Part shown: positions 47,096 to 58,853 of the stretch, in pieces
How the letters are laid out: each line of letters starts with the position of its first letter
Position numbering within the stretch: the stretch's first letter is position 1
Assembly: GCF_000003815.2 (NCBI RefSeq)
Contig: NC_049994.1
Span: 11,438,950-11,502,949, forward strand
From: Branchiostoma floridae
Lineage: Eukaryota > Chordata > Leptocardii > Amphioxiformes > Branchiostomatidae
Length of the DNA stretch: 64,000 nt
Direction: 5' to 3'
Program-made: the position numbers and the translations under genes
The notes under the pieces: model-generated
Seen by the model: the letters and a program-made list of their open reading frames with translations, nothing else
Database searches by the model: none
What the model was told of the DNA's origin: nothing

Positions 47096-50000
47096 GTGAG
47101 TGAGTGAGTGAGTGAGTGCAAGACTTAAGTGAACGTCTGAGAATGAGTGGATGATGAAAAATAGCATCTGACCATAAAAGTTGCCTTTATCTATCAAAAA
47201 AATCTCAATGATTAAATCCTTTTCCACCATAACCAGTTAGAGGACTCTTATTTCCTGACCTGCTGGATTGGAGAAGCCACCCGTGCAGCTTCCGTCTCAT
47301 TGGCTGTTGCCTCAGGCTCTGTGTTCCCATTGGCCATGTCATCCAAGCTTCTGGGCTCCTGATTGGTCAGGTCCTCACAGGAGCCATTTGAACTGTTGCT
47401 GCTGGAGCTGCAGGACATGTTGACAGCTTTGATGGCCGCCAGCTTGGCTTCAGCCGTGGGGGTGGGCATGAGGGGCGGGGGGAGAGGGGTGAGGGGAGGG
47501 GTGGGGTCAATGGAGGGTTCAGGGGAAGAGGGAGGGGTGCTGAACTCGGAGTAGTCCCGTGAAGCTGGCTTCTGTACCTGTTCAAGGTCAGAAATGTGTA
47601 GGTCATACACAGAGTCAAGTTTGGCACATTGATTATAAATTAGACCTTGTGATTTGGATATTCTGAAGCACTAGACAGTAATCTACAGCTGGCTTCTGAA
47701 CCTGTATAAGATGAAATGCCATGGGAATTTATCAACACACAATTTATGAACGCACGATTTGGGGGCCCAATTATATCTTGGGAAGGACTCTCTGAGAGTG
47801 TTCACTCAGAGTAATACAAGCAATGAGACATCTAATGGTTGAACAGATTTCACTGTGCTACTAACAGTAACACTGACCAGTGTCCATCCCTCTGCACTGT
47901 CCGTGCCCTTCTCTGTCCACAGTGTTCCCTTGTACTGTCTGAACACGGGGATGGGGACGGCCTCGGCGGGAGGGGGGGCCGGCTCGGGGTACTGGGGGTA
48001 CTCCGCACACGTCTTAGGGTACACCGGGGAGGGGTGGGGGTACTCCAGACTCTCCTGGGGGAACACATGCAGTCAAAATGTCAGACAGATGAATCATGCC
48101 AATGAGATCTGCAAATCTATATGGAGCATTTTGCCAATGAGACATAATCTGCAACTAAGAGCTACTTTCAGCAGGAAATTCTTTGCTACATCATATATAT
48201 ACCATTCAACATGAAGCCTGCATGACATTGCAATAAATAGCTGTTACAGTTACTGTAATAATCTAATTCTAATGCATTTTCTTGTTTAAGGTCCTAGTAG
48301 AAGATAAGCTACTCATAACTGTATGTTAGCTAATATGAACCGAATACAGCTTCCAAATCATTTGGAGTTAGAAATAGAGTGTTGACAAAGAAAAATGTGC
48401 TTAGTATAATCAGGAAATTGAAGATTGATTTATATTATTAATTAGGGCTGTGTACCGGTACACTGTACCGATACAGTACCGGTACAATCAATTAGGACCG
48501 GGTACAAAATACCGGAACTCTGGTGTACCGGTACTTGTACCGATACTTGCCTACATGAACCTAATGTTAACTATTCTCTTTTGCAATGTAAAAATACACA
48601 ATATTTCTTGGAATTATGTGCAGCCAGAGCCTCCAGAATAGTAACATTTGAAACAGGGAGTTGTGGGTACAATTTCAGCAACACTTGCCTCCTGACATGT
48701 GCCTAATTTTCACGCACCTAGTTTCCAGAGGTAACCTGAGGTCAGTACCTTCTCTGGAGGGAATTCCCGGAACAATCCACTTCAAGTTACTTAGAAGGGA
48801 AATGTAGGTCTTTTAAACTTCAAAAAAAGTTTTCAATATCATGAATGTGTGAGTGCACAATATACTTTAAGATATATTGAATTACAATAGAATAGTGGAT
48901 TGTAATTCAGGCATTTTAATTCTCAAAATATGTTACAAATAAGTATGCAAAAAATTATTTTCTGTCCCCCCTGCAAACATAATTCCAAAGCCCCCATGGC
49001 AACAGTGGAACATGTTGCACTGCCCAGTTGTAACCACGCCTCCCAGACCTCCCCAGACAGACTTCTGGCGCCAAGCCCTGGGAGTGGCCAGTATATGGCG
49101 GGAAGCACGAAAGGAACTAGAGTTTGTTTTATAAATGACAACTTTGAGGCACATATTGTTATGGATTTCTCAACAACCAAAATACAAAATAATTCATGCA
49201 TTGCCACTACCACAAAGCATTTTTTTCTTCTTTTGTACTAGACAATTTACTTGTTAATACTTGCTACAAGTGGTTGGTGACTTTGTGAGAACTGAAACTG
49301 ATACCCCTTTCAAGTTGCCGCCAAGTTGCCACCACTGTCATAGCAAGGCTAACTTAATCAGAGTGCAGCAATATGATTGGTTGAAAAAAGTTAGGGCTGT
49401 TAACGCATGCAGGTTTCTGTGATGTGATTGGCTTAAGTAGGTCAGCTATATTCTATGTTTCTGTTGCCAGTGAGTACTGTGGAGTGTGTGGAGAGAGACT
49501 GGAGACACTTAGATTGTAGACCACATTCTTCATGTAGAAAATAATTGTACTGTTGGTAGAGGTAATCTCATAATCTGTATGTACTCCCTACTAGTACTGT
49601 ACATTTAGAATCAAACATTCTATTGTTACTGCTTAAAACATGGTTCTGTGTCACTTCTGTACTTACTTAATATCGACCATTATTTGCACAAATAGTTCAG
49701 GTACATTTTCAGGTACGTACCTGTACCTAAACCCGTGTACCTGTACCTGTACCTGTACCTAAAATTTGTTTAGGTACACAGCCCTATTATTAATAATATA
49801 AGACGTTTAATGTTTTAACAAAGTATTCAATTATTACATTTAATGTTATAAATTCAAGAGTTTCTGAGAGGCTTTCTTTGACAAAACATACAAAAATACA
49901 AAAATTCCTGTCAAGTGTTTGGTTGCTTAATGTTGGTAGCCCCTAGAAGAAATGGGGGGTTGTAATTAGAACAGATATGAAAATATTGGTTCAGACCTGC

Positions 50001-53000
50001 ACACTCTGACTCAGGTACGGGTTGGGATATCTCAAGGGGGGGAAATCTGCAGGGGGTGGCGGGTCCTCGGAGGTGTCGTCATCCTCAGGCCTGGGTGAGG
50101 AGGCAGGCAGGAGGGGCTCTGTCTCCTCCCCGTCCAGAATGGGATCTTCCCAGGCATCCTTGTACTGTTTGTACTCCTCCACTTGGCTCTGCAGCTCTTC
50201 TACACGATCCTCCAGCGACTGAAAAAAATAAACAGGTTTGCCTCATTATTTCTGTAGGCAGTTTGCAAGTCGTCATTATTTCAATTCATTTCACTTTAAT
50301 CTTTAATATTTAAATAGTTTGGCAAATGTTAAGTTTAGTTGCCACTTGCTAAACAGTTGCCAAACTAGTTGCAACCGCTATAATCGACAGTCTACATAAA
50401 AAAAATTACTATCATCATAGTACCTTTTTGGAGGAAACCATATATAATACACAAGTCTCTTGGGGCACCTTCAGTCAAAAATCAAAGTGCACATCACAAA
50501 AAGTGCAAATGCATCTAATAATCGCTGTACTGTTGTCGTGTCAATAAAGATTGCTATCTAATAATCCAAGCTCCAACTTTTCTACAAACACCCTATCCAG
50601 TTTATCCTATAGACTCCATCCCTCTGTCCTAGACAGAATTTGCTTGTTGGGACGGAAAAAAGGTCTGAACTTATAAACAGGATTTATGATCTGGGGACTG
50701 CCTTGTCTCAAAACCCATCTGTATTTTTGATGACTTACTCTCCTGTAGGACTTCATGTCCTCCACATGTTCTGTCTGGCACCTGATCCTCTCCCGCAGGT
50801 GGTCCAGCTTCTGCGACCATCTCTGGATGTTGGCGTCGTACGCAGACTTCTCCTCCTGCCGCTGGCGACGCTCCTCCTCCAGCTGTCTCTCCAAGGTCGT
50901 GACTTTCTCCTGCTGTTCCTGGACCAGGTCTAAGTTACGCTGTCTCTCTTCCTGTTGAAACACAAAGCAGAAAACTTAGAGGTCATGCCAAAGTCTTTTT
51001 GCTGGTCTACTGGTCTGCGTAACTTTTCTTTCTTCCATGATCAACCAATCAAAACTCAGTATGGCTGAAGATGTTGAAAGCTAATTATCTATAATTTGCT
51101 TCTTTCAGATGACATTGAAAAAGGGATCCTGAGTTTAAAAAACATGTGCATTACTAGTATACAGTACTTGCACTTGTAAGTTGTTTACTTATCAATATAT
51201 CAAAATTCAAAATAAAGCATAATTCTGCATGCAAATTATTCCTATGTGTGTGCCTTGAATTTGAAAATAGCAGACCAAATTATAATACTAATAGTTAAGC
51301 CTAAGCAGCCTTTCCCTGTGTTCTACCCACCATGTAGAGCTGCTTGTACTTCCGAACTTTGACATAACGGTTCTGCAGCTCGTGATGCAGGTCCGTAAGC
51401 TGTGTCTGCAGTTCTGTCATGTCGAACTCCGGAGACGACTTCTCCGCCTCTTCCGTGCCCGGATCTGATTGGCCGACGCTGACCGTTTCTTCCACCCGTG
51501 TCTCCTTGGGTTCGGCCGTTGTTCCTTCCTCCTTGGTTTCCTTGGTGACCTCTTCTGTACACTCCTCCTTTGTGACCTTTATGGTTGGCTCAGTAGAGTT
51601 GGACCGTTCACGTTTCACCTAACAAATTGTCAACACACATTGGTTATCCAAATGTACCCTGAGTATCGGCCTGGTTAGTTTACCAGGGCTCCCATACTGT
51701 ATGTATGTAAACTAACCAGGCTAATCCAAATGTATTTTGATAAATGTTTTACTTGATTATAAAGCTTGTCCTTTACTGGATATTACAAAAATGACAGTCA
51801 ATAGTGGCAACCTGTTTTCTGTGTTTCCATATTTCAGGTTTGTCTAAAAGAAACCGTGTGTACCAAGGAATTCGAACAACACTTCTTACTGGTTTGATTC
51901 AATTCGGATCGCCATGCATTTCAGTGACCGATATGTTTATTCTATGCCTGGTAGTAAATTAACTTCATGACGAATGATAAGATGCTGTCTTCCTCACCTT
52001 GCCTCCGCTGAGTTTCTTGATGGATTTCTCCAGTTTGTGGCACTCCCTGTACTTCTCTCTGTACGCCTCTGCCCCCATCTCAAGTCTGACCTTAAGGTCA
52101 TCGACCTGGTGCTTCAAGTCATCTTCCGACTGTACCAAGGATTCCTGAGAGATAACCAGAGATTCCATAAATCAGCAATCTATCAAGCAACACTACCCGA
52201 AATGCAAATATCATCCAGCAAACGCAGAATATTTCCCTCCATCTTTTCCAAAGATGTTTTTCCTCCATCACTGTAGTCAACAGCAATTCCCCTTGTAGAT
52301 AAGACAGTATCAAAGTAGCTTAAATGTAGGCACATTCAAGCTGCTGATTACATCAGAACACTATGTAATAAAGTAATCAATATCAATGATTCATAAAAAA
52401 CGCAAAAGTTATCATCATTAGGTAGGGCTTTTTACCAATCTGCCCTCCAAGCAACTTTTACATACAAAAAAAAGTCTCTATCAAGATTTCTTGCAAAAAA
52501 GGAGGTTAATGGCTCAGCAATACAGAACATAATATTCTAAGTACCTTCTCTCTCTCTATCTGTAGTTTCTCTCTCTGCAGCTGTTCATACTCCTTCTGAA
52601 GGTCCTTGTACCTTTCCTCAAGGTTATGGTGGGCTGTCTCAAGGAAGAACAACGCTTGGTCCTCCTTAGCGGCCTTCGGTTTTCCTTCAGATGTTTGTGT
52701 GGACTCCGAGGTGGTAGCAACTTCTTCCTTGAACTTCTTAAGTTCAGCTTCAATTTTGTCCTTGTCCTAGATGGAAAATTGCACTTAAGAGTAAGACTTT
52801 TATGAAGGAACTTGGAAGTAAGACACTTGAAATTACATTTGGAAAGAATACTTCACAGATACAATGTAGAATTGATTTGTTATGGCATTGTATGGTCCAT
52901 TTGCAACTATTTTCTTCAATTTCAAGGAAGGAAACACAAACTTTTCTCTTTTTTTAAACATTTAGAGAAAATAAGTATCAGATGAATTGTATAAAATATC

Positions 53001-56000
53001 AAATATAAACAGATGCCTTGTTCCTGACTATATGTATAAATACGCTGATGAGGGTTGGTCTAATAGATATTCCGGTTATAAGATTTGCCTAATAGCAGTT
53101 ACCAGCAATAGGATAGACTTAATATTTACAATGACTCTTTGCTTATGATAAACTTTAAAATCAATGTATGACGGACAAAAGTCAACACTTGATAATTTTA
53201 CCTGGAGAATTTCATCCAGGCCTCCCCTCAGCACACTCATCTCATCCAGCAGATCTTTCTCCTTCTTAGCGTAGGACTCCTCAGCCTTCTTCAGCCGCAT
53301 CTTTAAGGTGTCCACCTGCAGGACAGCTGTCTCCAGGTCAGAGTGCACCTTGTGGCGTACGTCCGACACCGTGGACAGCTCCTCCGCCAGCAGGAGTTTA
53401 GACTGTTCTGCTGCGGCAAGCTTGTCCTCCGTGTTTCTCACGCGCTCCTCCAGCCCCTTCATGTGCTCCTGAAACACAGGTTAATCTTGTCAGCCAAATT
53501 GTTGTCATATACAATCTAATACAACTGTAAATGCATTAAGTTCACGGGGATTTAATTTTGCGGTAGCGGGACAAAGGACTTTTCGCAGTGGTTCGCGGTA
53601 ACACCATGCACTGTAGTCTCTTACTGCCATGGAAAAATGTTCTCTGTTGTTTTAAGTTTGCGGTGAAGCGGTCACTGCAAAAACTGCGAAGATGAAACCA
53701 CCACAAAAGTTTCTGCATTTACAGTATCCTGCACTACGGGACAAGTGTTGACATGGAACCAATAGAGGGTGAAACTTATAATAGCTAGAAATGTACAATG
53801 TTTACCTTCACATGGTCTGGCATAACAAACTACTGCTCTGTTTGATCAAACACATTCGTTATCTTTGATGACCAGCCCCTCTAATTTTGTCCTGCCACTT
53901 GCTACACAATGCAGTTTTAAAACACAGTGTCTGTAACCATGGTGACAGCCATCTGATTTAGGTCATCTGTTACTAGTAACCAAAGTGGCAGCTGTCTGCT
54001 CCAGGTCATTGACCTTGTGGTTTTTATTTGAAGAAGTAGAAGAAATTGAGTAAAAACAATGTTTCACATCCATGAAGGTAAACATAACAAAAACGAAGTT
54101 CTATCCACCTTGTCTGCCTGACTGATGGACTCCTGTCGCTGGAGTTTCTTGCTGCCTTCCTTGATGTTCTGGTTCAGCTTGGTGATCTCCAACTTGAACT
54201 TCTCGATGGAGAACTCCTTCTCCCTCACCAGGTTCTTCAGCTCACGGATCTCACGGCTGCGCTCCTTGTTCTCCAGCTCGGAGGCTGTGAAGTGGCTCTG
54301 AAGATGAGGAACAGACATTCATGTAGAACTCATCATCATTGGTCCTCAAGCTCCTACCACATTTGCTCTTAGTTTCAGATTGTCATTGGCTCAAATGTTG
54401 GATATGGACTTTTACCTGTATCTCTGTTATATTTTATCTGACCCTTACCTCCTTCATAACCTGCTGGCCAATTTTAGCTTCTAATGAATAAATACAGGTT
54501 TAAACAAACAAACAAACAAACATGTCATTGTATGTTTTTTGTTGTGTTTGTTTACATTTGTCTGCATGTATCTATTCATGCTGGGATGGTGTCTTACTTA
54601 GGTCCATTAAAGCTACCCAATGGAAGACTAGTATGGAAACGTACAAAAGTGTAGAAAACAACGCTATCTTCGAACACTTGAGATTAGAGAATTTTTTCAT
54701 ACCTTGAAGAGTTCCTTTTCTTCCTGTTCGTTCCTCAGCTTCACACCCATCTGGTCTCTCTCCACCCTGACCGCGCGGATCTCCGAGCGCAGTTTCTCGA
54801 TCTCCGTGGCCTTCTCCACGAGCTTGCGGTTCACGTCTTCCAGCATGACGCGCATCAGGCCCAGCTCGTTGTTGGCCTTGTCTGCAGACTGCTTGTGTTC
54901 CTGGCTGAGCTGCTGCTCTGATGCCAGCTGTTCCTGGCATTCCTAAATTAGCAAAAAGAATAGGTTAACCCTATTCAGCCCGGGGGGGGGGGGGGGGGGC
55001 TTTTGAGGCCCGCGCTAACTTCGATGTCCTATAACGCCAGAACGGCTTACGCTAGAGCCACCAAATTTGGTGAGTTTTCCTAAAATATTGTTGGCAACAA
55101 TTTTACGAAGTTTGACAAATTTTCCATTTTTTCTTGTTGCCATGACAACCGTTTGTTGACAGGCAGTTTTGTCAAAAATCACTATTTTTTGTTCTAACTA
55201 TGTATTTTTCACATTTATTTGCTATATTACTGCGATTTTGTTACATAAATAAAATCTTATATTATTCAGCATATCTTTCATAATTATATATGCATAAATT
55301 ATGCTAATTTGATGACGTCATCACCCCAAAATCCAAGATGGCGGACCGAATGGCCAGATCAAGAATAACAAGCTAATTATCTCTTAAAATTTGTAACTAC
55401 CTGGTATTTTTTCATCAAAAATCATCTAAATGAATGAATTTAGTCTATTTCTATTGCCCTTTGTGATTATTTGTTGCAAAAAAAGTATTTTTAAAAATTC
55501 AAGGTGATGGATATAATATGGCGGAGCCCAACTCGTATCTTAGATGTGCATGACGTCATTTTATGACGTCATTGATGTTGCTATTGGCAACGCAAGTCGT
55601 AATAAACATTATAATTCTGTTATCTGCACTTGTTGTTACATTTTTGCAGCATAACTTGAAGTTTTCTGAGAATACCCATTTTATATGGGTTTGGCCAATG
55701 TAATCAAATTGATGACGTCATAATTACGTCATCTTACGTCAACGTAACGTCAAACGTCACATACTTGTCAGATATTATGTCGAAATCATGTCCTAAAAAT
55801 TTGGTGGCCTTACAGCACGTCGTTTTAGAGTTATAGGACTTAGAAGTGGAGGGCCTCAAAAGCTCATGAGTTTTCATGAATAAACAGAGGTTCAAACAAA
55901 TAATGTACTTACCAGAGTTAAAAACTTGAAAGCATTTAATAAAAGATCACCTTATACTCATTCTCCAGAGTCTCTCTCTTGTCTGATTCCTCAGCAAGAG

Positions 56001-58853
56001 TGCCCTCTAGCTCCTGGATGTTGCGCTGCAGGCTGTGCACCTTCTCTTCAAAGGTTTCCTTGTCGTTCAGCAGGGCTTCTTTGTCCGCCAGGGCCTTCTG
56101 CAGGTTTTCCTCCAGGACAGTTGTACGTTCCTTGATCACAAGCATCTCTCCTGTTTCATCAGGGACCTCCACATAATCTATACTCCTCCGAGGCTTGAAC
56201 TGTAAACAGAAAGCTTGTCGGTCAATCTAGAAAGTTTTATGATCGATACTTGTCATTGAACAAAATATGAGGTAGCTTTGATGTTCAATCTTTGTCTGAG
56301 GGCCAAAGGTGATAATTGTCTACCACAGACCTTGGGACTTTGGCATGGGTTTGGTGTNNNNNNNNNNNNNNNNNNNNNNNNNNNNNNNNNNNNNNNNNNN
56401 NNNNNNNNNNNNNNNNNNNNNNNNNNNNNNNNNNNNNNNNNNNNNNNNNNNNNNNNNGAGAGTCATGTTTCATGGTATATCAATATTAGACAGTAGATTA
56501 AAGAATCATGGTCACTGAACATAGAAAACCGTACCTGGAATGGCGTGCTGGCCCCTCGTACCTCCCCACTACTGGTGACATAGCAGAACTGGTAGAACTC
56601 TCCATCATCATTGGGCAGGTAGTAGGCTGGGGAACATGATAAAGATGATGATTGGTTTATTGAAGATGATAATACCTAGCAGTCAAATGGCTGAATTACA
56701 TATTATCTAACAGACAATCATAACATACAGTTATATTACTTATTAGTACAATTCATTCAACAGCACCCAAGTGGTTTCAAACTAAGCAGCTCATGTAATG
56801 TTTTATAAAACCATGCAAAAGTGAAAGAACATGTTTTGAATTTGAAACAATCCAAACAGAATGTTTTTTAAAATCATACTGTTAAACAAGAAATTCTTAG
56901 CAATGTAACATCCGGATGGAATAAGCAAAAAGATTGAAAAGTCTTTGTGCTATTGGATCAGATGTAGGTCTACAAAGGATGCTATCCAGATAATCATGTT
57001 TCTGTGGCCTTTTTTCTGTATGTGTTACCTTTGAAAACCACACAATTCTCTCTGTCCTTCCCTTCTTCAGTCTCTGCTGGTAAGGGCGACCATGCAAAGG
57101 TGGTATAGTTTCGCGGTGAGCTCCAGCCAATCTGAAAGGAAAGACAAACATAGATTTGGTTATGAAAAAGCTATTTTGTAATGGAGAAGTTCAATAAAAA
57201 ATCATAGAAAGATTCCTTCACTACCGGTACCTTTCTTTGTATTACATTCCTGTTTGACCATATATTTTATATAGTACAGTAGAAGTCGCTTATTAGGGAA
57301 GGCCATTTGCCAGCTAAATTTTCCCGACTAACCGGCGTTCCCGATTAAAAGATGTTGCTCGAAATGACCCGAGTGGGGATGGGGGAGGGGGCATCGGTGA
57401 ACGCATCGCACGCATTGACACAAAGAATACAACACAATCATTTCTACCACAAATAATCAAGTCCATAATTTCATTAAACTCCACAAATATACTTATTAGC
57501 CACTTTCAGTTTCAAATTTATCTTTTATCGGTAGTTGTGATATTGTTATCACATTTTAGTGTCGAAGAACGAATCGCGATGCATCAAAAGATCTGTTACG
57601 TTTCGTCTATAGTATCGGCTTGAAGAAAACAAAGAAATTAACACTGCTAAAACACGTTAAGCTACCGAAAAAAAACGAGGTACATATGCAAACGTATTCT
57701 AAATTTGCCAAATGAACAATTGTTTTGATTAATAGAGGACTGATCAAGGGTACAGTGCACGCGCTTACTACGTAAGATTTGTCGACATGTGATACACAGA
57801 CGAAAAACATCGCTACGTTGTAGGACGAAAACGCTCTTGGTTTTCAGACAAACTTTATGTACTAGGCGAAAATACTCATGACTAACGCATAAATAAACTG
57901 TTAATCTTCATATCTACAAATTTTCCAGTTACGATGTCCACAGATTACACTGAAATTTTGCCACAGCCGACAGCGTCATTTTCAAAACATTTCCATCACG
58001 AAAACAAAGATGGCGGACGCGGCGTCATGTGTAGTATCCCATGATTCCCTGCGGCAACCGCCGGGCCGCGCGCTAGCGACGTAAATTGAATAGAAATCGC
58101 GGCCTTTTCGGACTCAAAACAGGCAGTTTTGATGCTTTTGGCGATCTGATATCTTTATACGGGAAAATTTTGGTTCATTCCTGCTGATTCTGGTGATTTG
58201 TTTGGCATATTTCGGGGTTAACATGCGTTGTAACTTGAATTTTTTTCCCGATTAGCCGATTTGGGCTTTGCAAATATGGGGTGCTGTAAACAATAGCGCC
58301 AATGGGAAATGGTTTTGGATTTCAAAATTCTTTGCAACTAACCGATTTTTGCGACTAAGCGTATTGCAAATAGCTGGCTTCCACTGTATCTACTTAAGTT
58401 ATTAATCTATAAAAGTATCTATGATATTCCACATTCCATTTTCATTATTTTGTTCTGTTCAATGTTTGCAGTGTCTAAGTGTGTAATTCAGTGTTTTTAA
58501 ATGCTGCCATATATATACTCCTTGACTAAAATTTGCAAAATCACTAAACTAAGAATCTAAACTACATGATTACATCATGCTTTCAATGCTGATCTCCTAC
58601 CAATGTTTTAGAAAAATGCCTGAAACTAGAAACGTCTGCTTGATACCTTGAAGAGTCCGACCCAGTCCCTGCTGCGGGGGGTCATGAGCGGGGTCAGCGT
58701 GTAGCGACATGGGATGTCCACCCCGGGGACGTAGCTGTCCGCCACGTTGTGAAACAGGACCTGGGCAAAGTCCGAGTGGCTCATGCTCTTGTTGGGGGGG
58801 TTTGGCCGATCTTCAAAGGATGGCACCTCGGGAAGTGGCTCAGCTGAAGCCAT
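45485..58853 (-). CDS. TAX1BP1: TAX1BP1/CALCOCO-family autophagy receptor
   Basis: An adaptor that links ubiquitinated cargo to autophagosomes and restrains NF-kB signalling in vertebrates. Seventeen exons, 5' to 3': 58853-58647, 57131-57029, 56626-56535, 56199-55951, 54942-54703, 54297-54109, 53468-53202, 52766-52545, 52144-51998, 51618-51331, 50951-50739, 50218-49997, 48054-47878, 47577-47260, 46863-46748, 46262-46172, 45616-45485, giving 1090 aa in frame. Residues 25-145 form a SKICH domain (FAQVLFHNVADSYVPG, YTLTP, DWVGLFK, YYLPNDDGEFYQFCYV, GASTPFQF). GEMLVIKE follows, at the position of the vertebrate LC3C-binding MLVV motif. Then comes a long coiled coil, acidic and proline-rich inserts, and two zinc fingers, CPVC and CPMC, each closing with HVQSH. 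Human TAX1BP1 is 789 aa; the extra length is in the coil and proline-rich part. CALCOCO1 is the alternative, but the two C-terminal fingers favour TAX1BP1. Confidence 0.94.
46438..46532. repeat. About 57-bp tandem repeat
   Basis: TACAGTCAGATCTGTACAAATG ATCACCTCTA at 46438 recurs as TACAGTCCAATCTGTACAAA TGACCACCTCTA at about 46496. Two copies in a TAX1BP1 intron. Confidence 0.8.
47054..47118. repeat. Compound tetranucleotide microsatellite
   Basis: About eleven GATT/TGAT units run directly into five or six GTGA units. It lies in a TAX1BP1 intron. Confidence 0.97.
48444..49785. mobile_element. 1.34-kb inverted-repeat element, 3-bp target duplication
   Basis: The left end is AGGGCTGTGTACCGGTACA, and the right end is TTTAGGTACACAGCCCT. 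ATT flanks both (48441-48443 and 49786-49788). Terminal zones are packed with GTACCGGTAC or GTACCTGTACC blocks. It is the same family as the element at 20120 (AGGGSTGKGTA ends, 3-bp duplication). Three-base duplications are seen in PIF/Harbinger elements, but the usual TWA target is not matched exactly here. No transposase. Confidence 0.72.
53522..53727. mobile_element. Short MITE, ACTGTAAATGCA ends
   Basis: CTGTAAATGCA at 53525 and TGCATTTACAG ending about 53724 are complementary ends of a 200-bp insertion rich in CGCGGT and TTTTGCGGT blocks. One side is flanked by TA and the other by AA. Similar TACTGTAAAT plus TTTTTGCGGTGA sequence at about 29383-29435 in a GPD1 intron suggests a dispersed family. 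Confidence 0.6.
54999..55863. mobile_element. 865-bp inverted-repeat element in a TAX1BP1 intron
   Basis: The ends are GCTTTTGAGGCCC and its complement GGGCCTCAAAAGC. The repeat continues imperfectly for about 70 bp (TCCTATAACGCCAGAACGGC against TCCTATAACTCTAAAACGAC, then GCCACCAAATTT on both sides). The inside is AT-rich with several GACGTCA palindromes and CAAGATGGCGGACC at 55334, a YY1-like core. A run of 18 G precedes it. No coding capacity and no clear target duplication. Confidence 0.72.
56358..56457. other. Assembly gap (100 N)
   Basis: Exactly 100 N in the TAX1BP1 intron between the exons ending at 56535 and starting at 56199. Those exons are adjacent in the expected protein (STPFQ then FKPRR), so no coding exon need be missing. 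Confidence 0.98.
57277..58386. mobile_element. 1.1-kb pogo/Tigger-like non-autonomous element
   Basis: The left end is CAGTAGAAGTCGCTTATT and the right end, inverted, CAGTGGAAGCCAGCTATTTG, with TA on both sides (57275-57276 and 58387-58388). This matches the terminal pattern of pogo/Tigger transposons. Sub-terminal motifs CCGACTAACCGG, CCCGATTAGCCGATTTGGG and CGACTAAGCG repeat near both ends. There is no transposase ORF. AAAGATGGCGGACGCGG at 58006 is a YY1-like core. Confidence 0.85.

Noticed and set aside
54982-54999. 18-G run as a G-quadruplex element
   Set aside because: A homopolymer next to a transposon end, possibly of inaccurate length; no further evidence.
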